Assembly: GCA_030598165.1 (NCBI GenBank)
Contig: JAUVQL010000105.1
Span: 1-5,099, forward strand
Direction of reading: 5' to 3'
DNA from: Acidobacteriota bacterium
GTDB lineage: Bacteria > Acidobacteriota > Vicinamibacteria > Marinacidobacterales > SMYC01
Length of the DNA stretch: 5,099 nucleotides
Shown here: piece by piece, positions 1 through 5,099 of the stretch
Numbering within the stretch: the stretch's first letter is position 1
How the letters are laid out: every line of letters begins with the position of its first letter
The notes under the pieces: model-generated
The model's input: only the letters and a program-made list of their open reading frames with translations
What the model was told of the DNA's origin: nothing
The model's database searches: none
Made by a program: the position numbers and the translations under genes

Positions 1-695
1 AGATTGTACGCCTCGAGAGGAATCACGGAGACCGGGTCATAGATGTTCCAAAGCAGGATGGCAGCAATGCCACCGAGCCCCACGAAAATCGGGGCCCCGA
101 GGGCAATCGCCAAGAGCATGACGGCCAACAGAGGAATGAGAACACCGCTTCCCGGCAAATCCTCAGCCCATCCCATGAGAAGGGGAAGCAAAACGAAGCC
201 GGCTGCAACCGTACGGCCCCACCACGACGGAACCCGCGACAAGATTCGAAGGCCGATGACCGCAAAACCGATGGGCAGGATTATCTGAGCCACCCAAACA
301 GGGAGTCCAAGGGCCAGGATACGCCCGCCTTCCCTTTCCACGTTCACGAGCTCGAGACCGCCCAGGGCAAGCACGGTGCAAACGGCAAAACTCACCCCGG
401 CCGTGAAAACCTCGGCTGCTGCTCTCCAACGATCCCGCAGCAATGTCGCTCCGGCGGTCAACGAAAGGAGCTCTCCTCTCCGTGCCGCAATGGCGGCCCC
501 AAGAAACGCCACCCATAGAGACAAATGCTGCACCCAGATCGCCGAGCCGGGTATGCCGCTCCGGTAGAACTTACGAACGACGATTTCCAGTAGAGGCAAG
601 GTGGCCATTAGGAGGAGGGCAATTACGGAAAGGCTGTCTTCGAAGGCGTGGAGTTTTCGTGCCGGCGTTGTTGCTTGCCCGTCTTGAATCTGCAT
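1..695 (-). CDS. TRAP transporter fused permease (DctQ small subunit joined to DctM large subunit), 3' end outside window
   Basis: Membrane part of a tripartite ATP-independent periplasmic (TRAP) transporter, which imports a solute delivered by the binding protein using an ion gradient. The reading frame is open from ATG 695 to the window edge (231 full codons), so the gene is truncated only by the window. Residues about 15-155 look like DctQ: an early ED pair (19-20), a hydrophobic helix at 22-40, the motif WVAFLGAAIAARRGE at 61-75 matching the conserved small-subunit helix with following charged turn, and two more helices near 96-117 and 131-150. After a further helix (163-175), residues 185-231 match the start of DctM, with the hallmark LGAPIFVGLGG at 199-209. 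The N-terminus is therefore a Q-M fusion. It lies 24 bases downstream of the binding-protein gene and is surely cotranscribed. The ribosome site before ATG 695 is weak; TTG 704, twelve bases after an AGGAG, is an alternative start. Confidence 0.9.
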   Translation of the reverse strand, partial: MQIQDGQATTPARKLHAFEDSLSVIALLLMATLPLLEIVVRKFYRSGIPGSAIWVQHLSLWVAFLGAAIAARRGELLSLTAGATLLRDRWRAAAEVFTAGVSFAVCTVLALGGLELVNVEREGGRILALGLPVWVAQIILPIGFAVIGLRILSRVPSWWGRTVAAGFVLLPLLMGWAEDLPGSGVLIPLLAVMLLAIALGAPIFVGLGGIAAILLWNIYDPVSVIPLEAYN

Positions 696-719
696 CTCGA
701 CCAACCGGGCGTTTGGCTC

Positions 720-1739
720 CTATTGAAGAGAACGGTTGGAATTCGTCCTAAACTCGTCTCGAAGTCTCATGACCTCATCGAAGATCTCGGGCGGCACCAG
801 CTTGCCGCGGACTCGAGGATATGCGTTCTCGGCCGCTTCCCGCCACTCGGCTCTGGTGTCGTCATTCAAGGACAATACTTGGAGCCCACGGCTCTTCATT
901 GCCTGCAATGAGCGCACTTCGTGTTGCCGTATGTCTTTCTTGAGCTCTTCGCCGACGTCTTTGGCGGTCCGCATCACCATGTCCTTTTGCTCGGATGAAA
1001 GCTGCTTCCATCCACGCTCATGCATGACGAGAGCGCCTTGAAGCGGTGCCCACTTGAGGTCCGTCATGTGTTTCGCTTGGCGATAGAACTGTGATGCTTC
1101 GGCCAACATGATGGGCATATAGGCTGAATCAATGAGACCGGTTTGTAGGCCGGCAAGCATGTCCACTGTGGAGATCGGAACCGGGTTGAACCCGGCCCAT
1201 TTGAAAATGTCGACCGTCGACGACTCGGAAAGCGAGCCTGCCAGTCTCATCTGCTTGAGCTCGTCCGGAGTCCGCATGGGCTGGTTGGAAAAGAAATAAA
1301 CCCAACCGGCGTCGGACCAAGCAAGAACGATGAATCCGTTTTCAGCCAGTTTTTCTTCTAGAATAGGATTGATCTTCTGGCGGACGTAATCCCATTCTTC
1401 ATAGTTTTCGAACATCATAGGTAGCATGACAGCGTAGGCGCGGGAGTCGATCTCAGCCAGTCCGGCGTTCGAGATGGCTGCAACCTGAAGCTGACCGATA
1501 CGCATCTTGCGGATCATCTCGGATTCGTCGCCTACGGCGCCACCAGGGTAGATCCGGAGGATGACGTCACCGCCAGAAGCCTTTTTCAACTCCGAGCCCA
1601 TCCGACGCAGGATTTTGTCCCACGCCGACCCTTGAGGAACGAGAGTGCCCAATCTGAGGATGACCTTCGCTTGAAGCGGAAGAGTGAGGCTCAAAAGAAG
1701 AAGCATCGATAGGAGAGCGACAAAAGTTCTCTTCGTCAC
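720..1739 (-). CDS. TRAP transporter substrate-binding protein, DctP family (TatP-like)
   Basis: Periplasmic solute receptor of the TRAP transporter. It captures the substrate and hands it to the QM permease encoded next. From GTG 1739 it is 339 residues, normal for DctP. Residues 1-24 form a classical signal peptide (TKR n-region, leucine-rich core, cleavage likely after LQA), and there is no lipobox cysteine, so it should be soluble. The mature start RLGTLVPQGSAWDK (29-42) is typical of the family. So are YPGGAVGDESEMIRKMRIG (64-82) and the hinge stretch TPDELKQMRLAG (157-168), whose Arg165 sits where family members carry the carboxylate-binding arginine. I see no clear counterpart of the second SiaP-type arginine, so acid binding should not be assumed. 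GTG is preferred over the upstream TTG 1787 because it has a strong ribosome site five bases ahead and puts the signal peptide at the N-terminus. The start overlaps the upstream stop (GTGA), suggesting translational coupling. Confidence 0.93.
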   Translation of the reverse strand: MTKRTFVALLSMLLLLSLTLPLQAKVILRLGTLVPQGSAWDKILRRMGSELKKASGGDVILRIYPGGAVGDESEMIRKMRIGQLQVAAISNAGLAEIDSRAYAVMLPMMFENYEEWDYVRQKINPILEEKLAENGFIVLAWSDAGWVYFFSNQPMRTPDELKQMRLAGSLSESSTVDIFKWAGFNPVPISTVDMLAGLQTGLIDSAYMPIMLAEASQFYRQAKHMTDLKWAPLQGALVMHERGWKQLSSEQKDMVMRTAKDVGEELKKDIRQHEVRSLQAMKSRGLQVLSLNDDTRAEWREAAENAYPRVRGKLVPPEIFDEVMRLRDEFRTNSNRSLQ

Positions 1740-2683
1740 GTGATCCCACCTTCCAAAAAGAGCTCGTCTACTCGTCCTTGCAGCCAACGAGCCCGTCGTT
1801 GTGCAAGGATGTTGAGGAGACGATTTGGGGGTTGGCTATCGACGTCGAAGCTGAGGACCTTGTCCAAAAGCTCGATAAATTCCGTTCGATTCTGTTCGCT
1901 GACCGATATGTTTTCTGCCCAGCTCAGGTAGACCGATAGCCGGTTCCCACCCGAGAGCTCGATGGCCCTCTCATAGTGCCGTCGCATTTTTTCTCGCGAA
2001 CCGCCCATCCGACCGGCTTCGTAGCTCAATAGGAATCCGTGGGTCGCACCCTCGTCGTAATCTTCGTCGAGCTCCAGGGCTCGGTGAAGCAGGGCGCCCA
2101 CAACGGCGATATCCGCGGTTGCCTCCGGGTCGTCCTTGGAAGCGCCGATGGCTGCACCGAGCGCAGCAGCTGTCCAGACAGCAAGCGGCACATCGTCCAC
2201 TTCGAGCCCATCCACTGCCTGTTCAGGCTCTCGTGGGAGCAGCGTGCGGAATCCAGGACGGACGACTTCGAGGCCCCGGAGACCGTAGTTGTATGCGCGT
2301 AGGTATAGTCGCGCGGCGCGTTGGCGGATCTCTTCGGCTCGGTCGAAGTCCACATTCTCGATTTGATCGGCCTCGGGCTCGACGAACCCGTAGGCATAGA
2401 GTGAAAACGATGCCGCTGCCGACAGTAGGAGTCCTCGGTGTTCCGGGTTAGAGGCGAGTAGTGTCTCTAAAGTCTTTAAATTGAAGGGTAAAGCTGCTGC
2501 AATGAGCTCCGGATCCTCGTCGGACAGATAGACCAGCTCCCCCTCGCTAAATACGTCCGCCATCGTATTGACGGCCGTTTTCTTCAACGAACAGGAAGCT
2601 CCGATCATGAGTAAACCGACTGCAACGAACAGGTGATAGGCATTCAGTTTCTTTTGAAGGGCGAAAATGCCATCTAGTCCCAT
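1736..2683 (-). CDS. TRAP transporter TatT component family lipoprotein
   Basis: First gene of the transporter operon; 315 residues, resembling the TatT family (TPR-containing TRAP-associated protein, first characterised in Treponema pallidum next to its TatP partner). In that family the TatT protein is a helical lipoprotein that docks with the binding protein and is thought to pass ligand to it. The N-terminus has a hydrophobic segment at 18-29 ending in IGASC, with Cys31 the probable lipidation site; Gly at -3 is a little off the usual consensus. The stretch DEDPELIAAALPFNLKTLE (55-73), then NPEHRGLLLSAAASFSLYAYGFVEPEAD (79-106) and RQRAARLYLRAYNYGLRGLE (120-139), gives the characteristic conserved N-half. 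Paired helices with TPR-like spacing follow to about residue 300 (for example 196-224 and 231-260). ATG 2683 is the only good start that retains the signal sequence; its ribosome site is poor. Substrate unknown. Confidence 0.88.
   Translation of the reverse strand: MGLDGIFALQKKLNAYHLFVAVGLLMIGASCSLKKTAVNTMADVFSEGELVYLSDEDPELIAAALPFNLKTLETLLASNPEHRGLLLSAAASFSLYAYGFVEPEADQIENVDFDRAEEIRQRAARLYLRAYNYGLRGLEVVRPGFRTLLPREPEQAVDGLEVDDVPLAVWTAAALGAAIGASKDDPEATADIAVVGALLHRALELDEDYDEGATHGFLLSYEAGRMGGSREKMRRHYERAIELSGGNRLSVYLSWAENISVSEQNRTEFIELLDKVLSFDVDSQPPNRLLNILAQRRARWLQGRVDELFLEGGIT
1745..1754 (-). promoter_or_regulatory. Ribosome binding site that decides the GTG start of the TRAP binding protein
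   Basis: On the minus strand the sequence GGAAGGTGGG lies five bases before GTG 1739, close to an ideal AAGGAGG with one substitution. It sits inside the last codons of the upstream TatT gene. It supports the GTG start and coupled translation rather than the longer TTG-initiated frame. Confidence 0.7.
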
Positions 2684-2760
2684 GTTCTATTTGCGGCGCA
2701 TCAGAACAAGCTATGTTAGCCTGCACCAGAGATCAAAGCCAGTGACTTTGGCACGCTGGG

Positions 2761-2794
2761 CTCGGGAGCAAGCCAGGATCAAACGATTCCCGAG
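2761..2794. repeat. Short inverted repeat in the divergent intergenic region
   Basis: CTCGGGA (2761-2767) and TCCCGAG (2788-2794) form perfect 7-bp arms around a 20-base spacer, in the gap between the TatT operon and the DUF4013 gene. The gap (2684-2887) must hold promoters for both directions, but I see no convincing -35/-10 pair in it. TACACT at 2811-2816, preceded by TGT, is the best -10-like match on the plus strand. The repeat could be an operator or simply chance, as seven bases is short. Confidence 0.3.
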
Positions 2795-2874
2795 TCGGTC
2801 GTGGATGTTGTACACTGAGGCCGCTTTTCCTGCAAATTCCTGTTCCGGAGTCTCAAAACTCGGATCAGTCGCCT

Positions 2875-2881
2875 AGAGGAG
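2875..2881 (+). promoter_or_regulatory. Ribosome binding site of the DUF4013 gene
   Basis: AGAGGAG lies six bases before ATG 2888. It is a clear Shine-Dalgarno match and fixes the start of the membrane-protein gene. Confidence 0.7.
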
Positions 2882-2887
2882 TCTAAT

Positions 2888-3649
2888 ATGGACGAGTCTA
2901 ATCCCAATCAACCGCCCTCCGGCGGAACACCTCCTACGCCGCCGGGTCCACCCACGAGCCAAGTTCAGCCAGGCTCTAGTCTGGATTTCGGACGTTCGTT
3001 GAGTTTCTTCTTCCAAGACCCGGATTGGATAAGGAAACTCTTGCTTGGATCTTTATTCTCCTTGCTTGCGATATTCATCGTCGGAGCTTTCTTCATTGCC
3101 GGCTATATGGTTCGCCTCATCCGTCGCTCTGCCCGAGGAGAAACCTATCCACTGCCCGAATGGGATGATTTGGGAGGCATCTTCGTAGATGGTGCATCGG
3201 TCATCGGGGCCTATCTCGTTTACTGGTTGCCGGTCGTCCTCCTCTATATCGTCGGGGCGCTGGGTATCGGCATCGGCTTGGGTGGTGATGAGCCGTCGAT
3301 TGCTGTGACTGTGGTGATGACGGTTCTAACCCTCTTTTTTGCCTTGCTCATGCTGGGTATCGTTTTCTACTTCCCTGCAGCTTTGATCCGGCTCGCACTG
3401 AAGGGCAACTTTGGGGCAGCTTTTGAGTTCGGGCCGACGTGGGAGTTCATCCAGCGGAACATCGGCAACTACTTGCTCGCCTTTCTCATCATCTTCTTGG
3501 CGAATCTCATCTCTCAGTTTGGAATTCTCCTCTTTTGCATTGGGATCATTCCGGCGAGCTTTTGGGGGACGTCGGTAAGTGCCTACACTTTGGGAGAAGT
3601 CGCCCTGCGCGACCGCTCTCGGCAAGTGCCGCCGGCGCCGACGCCTTGA
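2888..3649 (+). CDS. DUF4013-like multi-pass membrane protein
   Basis: A 253-residue integral membrane protein of unknown function. A proline-rich, probably disordered N-terminal tail (residues 5-28, with repeated PP and TPP) precedes FFQDPDWIRKLLLGSLF (41-57), which resembles the FxxDPDWxxK start of DUF4013 domains. The glycine-tyrosine after the first helix (AGYMVRLIRR, 71-80) and LPEWDDLGGIFVDG (89-102) are the other hallmarks. Membrane segments are visible at about 51-73, 105-131, 137-168 and 193-228, the last probably a helical hairpin. The C-terminus is a short charged tail ending in PPAPTP. It has a strong ribosome site and ends seven bases before the phosphatase gene, so the two are likely an operon. 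Family members are widespread in bacteria and archaea, with no established role. The function here is unknown, and the shared operon does not define it. Confidence 0.85.
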   Translation: MDESNPNQPPSGGTPPTPPGPPTSQVQPGSSLDFGRSLSFFFQDPDWIRKLLLGSLFSLLAIFIVGAFFIAGYMVRLIRRSARGETYPLPEWDDLGGIFVDGASVIGAYLVYWLPVVLLYIVGALGIGIGLGGDEPSIAVTVVMTVLTLFFALLMLGIVFYFPAALIRLALKGNFGAAFEFGPTWEFIQRNIGNYLLAFLIIFLANLISQFGILLFCIGIIPASFWGTSVSAYTLGEVALRDRSRQVPPAPTP

Positions 3650-3656
3650 GGCAAAC

Positions 3657-4532
3657 ATGTGGAAAAGCAGTGTCAATCATGTCGCGAAATGGTTCATGTT
3701 GTTGTTCGTCACGGCGTGCGCTTCGGCTGGAGGGCCTCGGACACCACAAGATGAAAGGCCGGCCGTACGCCGCCAGACGCACGAGTTGCTCAACAGTGTT
3801 CTTTGGACACAGACTGCGGCCGAGTTTCAAGTTTTGGCTAGGCAGAGCTATCTGAGGGCGCAAGAGGCTCTAGACCAGGCATTAAATGACCCATCTTGGA
3901 CGGCCGCGCTCGAGCAGGAAGGCCGATACGACATGCGCCCACCGGCCGTCATTCTCGATGTGGATGAGACGATTTTGGATAACTCGCCCTATGAGGTGCG
4001 ACTCATCCTACGTGAAGCGGCGTTTAGCACCGATACTTGGCACCAGTGGTGCAAAGAAGCGCGCGCAACAGCAATACCAGGTGCGCTCGAGTTCACTCGC
4101 TACGCCGCTCGCAAAGGTGTGACGGTTTTCTACGTCACCAATCGGCGCCATGAGGTAGAAGAAGCTACGCGGAAAAACCTCGAAGCGTTGGGTTTTCCAC
4201 TCGATCCGAAACGCGACACACTTCTCACGCGGGGGGAAAGGCGGGAATGGGACACTTCTGATAAGACACCGCGCCGGAAAGAAGTCGCGTCATGGCACAG
4301 AGTATTGCTACTCGTAGGCGACAATATAGGAGATTTTGTGCCCATCGAGAGAGCCTCCGTCGAAGAAAGAGCAAAGTTGGTCGATAAGTACTCGGATTAC
4401 TGGGGGACACGCTGGATCATGCTCCCTAACCCACAATACGGCTCCTGGGAAGGGGCCATATTCGGCTTCGAGTACGGACTCTCGGATGAAGAGAAGCTCC
4501 GCATCAAGTATGAGAAGTTGCGAACGAAGTAA
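3657..4532 (+). CDS. HAD-family acid phosphatase, 5'-nucleotidase lipoprotein e(P4) type
   Basis: Predicted surface or periplasmic lipoprotein phosphatase of 291 residues, a normal length for the e(P4) family (class B/C acid phosphatase fold, HAD superfamily). The N-terminus has a short hydrophobic stretch and lipobox VTAC, with Cys21 the lipidation site. LWTQTAAEFQVLARQSY (49-65) matches the conserved N-terminal helix. HAD motif I is ILDVDETILDNSPY (99-112) with nucleophile Asp101 and Asp103; motif II is YVTNR (159-163, Thr161); the lysine of motif III is probably Lys203 in DKTPRR; motif IV is LLVGDNIGDF (218-227). GTRWIMLPNPQYGSWEGAI near the C-terminus is also typical. All catalytic residues are present, so it should be an active metal-dependent phosphomonoesterase. 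Known relatives act on NMN, 5'-nucleotides or aryl phosphates; the substrate here is not predictable. ATG 3657 is chosen over the upstream GTG 3579 because TGAGG lies five bases ahead and the signal peptide starts there. Confidence 0.93.
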   Translation: MWKSSVNHVAKWFMLLFVTACASAGGPRTPQDERPAVRRQTHELLNSVLWTQTAAEFQVLARQSYLRAQEALDQALNDPSWTAALEQEGRYDMRPPAVILDVDETILDNSPYEVRLILREAAFSTDTWHQWCKEARATAIPGALEFTRYAARKGVTVFYVTNRRHEVEEATRKNLEALGFPLDPKRDTLLTRGERREWDTSDKTPRRKEVASWHRVLLLVGDNIGDFVPIERASVEERAKLVDKYSDYWGTRWIMLPNPQYGSWEGAIFGFEYGLSDEEKLRIKYEKLRTK

Positions 4533-4548
4533 CCGAACAGGATGAGCT

Positions 4549-4596
4549 GTCAGCAGTACGGCCTGTCACAAGGAAGCAGTCGAGCAGTCAGCAGTC
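4549..4596 (+). repeat. Cluster of short AGCAGTC direct repeats in intergenic DNA
   Basis: AGCAGTC occurs at 4575-4581, 4583-4589 and 4590-4596, nearly in tandem, and a fourth copy missing the last base is at 4552-4557. The longer word GTCAGCAGT is present twice (4549-4557 and 4587-4595). The cluster lies just after the phosphatase stop, in a 183-base gap that otherwise shows no gene and no clear hairpin terminator. It may be a slippage-derived microsatellite or a fragment of a dispersed intergenic repeat. Confidence 0.55.
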
Positions 4597-4669
4597 AGGA
4601 AGAGCCGGTCATGATGGCGGCAGGTGGGGAGCTGGGCGGAGGTTTTCGTGGTCTATTCCCATCCTTTGC

Positions 4670-4678
4670 TAATATAGT
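4670..4678 (+). promoter_or_regulatory. Possible -10 element for the Bfd-like ferredoxin gene
   Basis: An AT-rich patch, TAATATAGT, stands out in otherwise GC-rich DNA 38 bases before the ferredoxin start. It contains both TAATAT and TATAGT as -10-like hexamers. No good -35 box is seen 16-18 bases upstream, so this is tentative. Confidence 0.3.
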
Positions 4679-4700
4679 CTGATAGCTACAAAGTTGAAGT

Positions 4701-4705
4701 GGAGG
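4701..4705 (+). promoter_or_regulatory. Ribosome binding site of the Bfd-like ferredoxin gene
   Basis: GGAGG lies ten bases before ATG 4716 and thirteen before the directly following ATG 4719. The spacing favours the first of the two tandem ATG codons. Confidence 0.6.
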
Positions 4706-4715
4706 AAATCGGTAA

Positions 4716-4931
4716 ATGATGGTCTGCCCTTGTGAAGAAATTACTGATGAGCAGGTGCGAGAGCTCGTGCGGAATGGAGCAACTCGGATGGAACAAATCG
4801 TATCGACTTGTTCAGCCGGTGCTTATTGTGGAGCCTGTATTCCCGCTATCCTCCAAATCCTGCGTCACGAGAAGCATTTGATGCAGCGCTCGGAAAAAAG
4901 AACGCGTCCCACCAAACAACCGGCTTATTGA
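4716..4931 (+). CDS. Bfd-like (2Fe-2S)-binding protein
   Basis: Small 71-residue protein of the BFD-like [2Fe-2S] family. Cys4, Cys6, Cys38 and Cys41 (CPC near the start and CGAC later) give the CxC...CxxC ligand set with the same spacing as Escherichia coli bacterioferritin-associated ferredoxin, where these four cysteines bind the cluster. Between them is the helical EITDEQVRELVRNGATRMEQI segment (8-28) typical of the fold. An additional Cys32 precedes the second pair and is not a usual ligand. The C-terminal tail (52-71) is basic and probably flexible. Classical Bfd reduces bacterioferritin to release iron, but no bacterioferritin gene is in view. Small BFD proteins also serve as electron carriers or as domains of oxidoreductases and assembly factors, so the partner is unknown. 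It appears to be a single-gene transcription unit: gaps of 183 and 70 bases flank it. Confidence 0.88.
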   Translation: MMVCPCEEITDEQVRELVRNGATRMEQIVSTCSAGAYCGACIPAILQILRHEKHLMQRSEKRTRPTKQPAY

Positions 4932-4947
4932 GAATTAAAACCACAGG

Positions 4948-4976
4948 TTGACTTATCTCCGGCTTTCTTGTAAATT
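4948..4976 (+). promoter_or_regulatory. Sigma-70-like promoter of the AAA ATPase gene
   Basis: TTGACT (4948-4953) and TAAATT (4971-4976) are separated by exactly 17 bases and match five of six -35 bases and four of six -10 bases. Transcription would start near 4982-4985, leaving a leader of about 20 bases with no clear Shine-Dalgarno sequence before ATG 5002. The -10 box lies within the left arm of the adjacent inverted repeat. Confidence 0.6.
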
Positions 4977-5002
4977 GAACATCTAATATTCAATTTACAA
5001 GA
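4966..5002. promoter_or_regulatory. Perfect 14-bp inverted repeat overlapping promoter and start codon (probable operator)
   Basis: TCTTGTAAATTGAA (4966-4979) and TTCAATTTACAAGA (4989-5002) are exact reverse complements around a nine-base spacer. The left arm covers the -10 box and the right arm ends on the A of the ATPase start codon. Because the predicted transcript starts inside or after the spacer, the RNA would carry only the right arm, which argues for a DNA operator rather than an RNA hairpin. No U-tract follows, so it does not look like a terminator of the ferredoxin gene. That a protein binds here, possibly the ATPase product itself, is inference. Confidence 0.65.
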
Positions 5003-5099
5003 TGTACAAACGAGTTCTCGAAAAGGAGTTGAAACGGGTCGCCCGACAATATCCTGTGGTGACACTGACCGGCCCCCGTCAGTCCGGCAAGACGACACT
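5002..5099 (+). CDS. AAA-type ATPase (AAA_14/DUF4143-like), 5' end only
   Basis: Only 32 full codons are in the window, with the frame open to the edge. The N-terminus MYKRVLEKELKRVARQYPVV followed by TLTGPRQSGKTT contains a complete Walker A motif (Gly24 to Thr31, GxxxxGKT) preceded by a beta strand. The pattern of a short basic helix, then a hydrophobic strand, then GPRQSGKTTL is characteristic of the ATP-binding proteins annotated as AAA_14 with a C-terminal DUF4143. These are common accessory, often laterally transferred genes of about 400 residues whose function is poorly known. ATG 5002 is the natural start; no Shine-Dalgarno is visible, since the inverted repeat occupies the leader. 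The full domain composition lies outside the window. Confidence 0.8.
   Translation, partial: MYKRVLEKELKRVARQYPVVTLTGPRQSGKTT

Noticed and set aside
163..516. 117-codon minus-strand frame
   Set aside because: It is an alternative frame of the permease gene, whose true frame is open from 695 to the edge and shows clear DctQ and DctM motifs.
2026..2397. 123-codon minus-strand frame within the TatT gene
   Set aside because: Out-of-frame shadow; composition is low in hydrophobic structure and the TatT frame accounts for this DNA.
2748..2763. TGGCACG resembling the -24 half of a sigma-54 promoter ahead of the DUF4013 gene
   Set aside because: The following GC is two bases too close and the TTGC -12 element is absent, so the spacing does not fit.
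2667..2876. 69-codon plus-strand frame in the divergent gap
   Set aside because: It overlaps the start of the TatT gene on the other strand, has no recognisable domain and no ribosome site; more likely regulatory DNA.
3326..3676. 116-codon minus-strand frame opposite the DUF4013 gene
   Set aside because: Antisense shadow rich in Arg and Glu, as expected opposite a hydrophobic membrane-protein gene.
4549..4596. AGCAGTC repeats as a CRISPR array
   Set aside because: Repeat units are only seven bases and nearly contiguous, with no spacers.
4966..5002. Inverted repeat as a terminator for the ferredoxin gene
   Set aside because: The stem is AT-rich, no T-run follows, and it sits inside a well-spaced promoter and against a start codon.

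Overview
The window looks like a stretch of chromosome from a Gram-negative bacterium of moderate to high GC content. Two predicted lipoproteins, a secreted substrate-binding protein and a periplasm-dependent TRAP transporter all imply a periplasm. The combination of a TatT-type lipoprotein with a TRAP transporter occurs in spirochaetes and in delta- and gammaproteobacterial lineages. By feel this is closer to a deltaproteobacterial-type genome, but the sequence does not settle the taxonomy. There are no rRNA or tRNA genes, CRISPR arrays, insertion sequences or phage genes.

Left half, minus strand (2683 down to 1): a three-gene operon for a TPR-protein-associated TRAP transporter. In order of transcription it holds a TatT-family lipoprotein (2683-1736), a DctP/TatP-type periplasmic substrate-binding protein (1739-720), and a fused small plus large permease (DctQ-DctM) that runs off the left edge. 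The first two genes overlap by four bases (GTGA), and the third begins 24 bases after the second ends. The three products should form one solute-uptake system: TatT and TatP handle the ligand in the periplasm, and the QM membrane protein moves it inward using an ion gradient. The substrate cannot be read from the sequence.

Middle, plus strand (2888 to 4532): reading divergently from the transporter across a 204-base gap are a multi-pass membrane protein of the DUF4013 type and a class B-like HAD acid phosphatase of the lipoprotein e(P4) family. They are only seven bases apart and are probably cotranscribed. The phosphatase carries the full set of HAD motifs and should dephosphorylate organic phosphates or nucleotides outside the cytoplasm.

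Right end, plus strand: after a 183-base gap with short AGCAGTC repeats comes a small [2Fe-2S] Bfd-like ferredoxin (4716-4931). Next is a sigma-70-like promoter whose -10 box lies inside a perfect 14-bp inverted repeat. The right arm of that repeat touches the start codon of an AAA-type ATPase (AAA_14/DUF4143-like), of which only 32 codons and the Walker A motif are in the window. This promoter/operator arrangement and the TatT-TatP-QM operon are the two most notable observations. I did not find a clearly new system.
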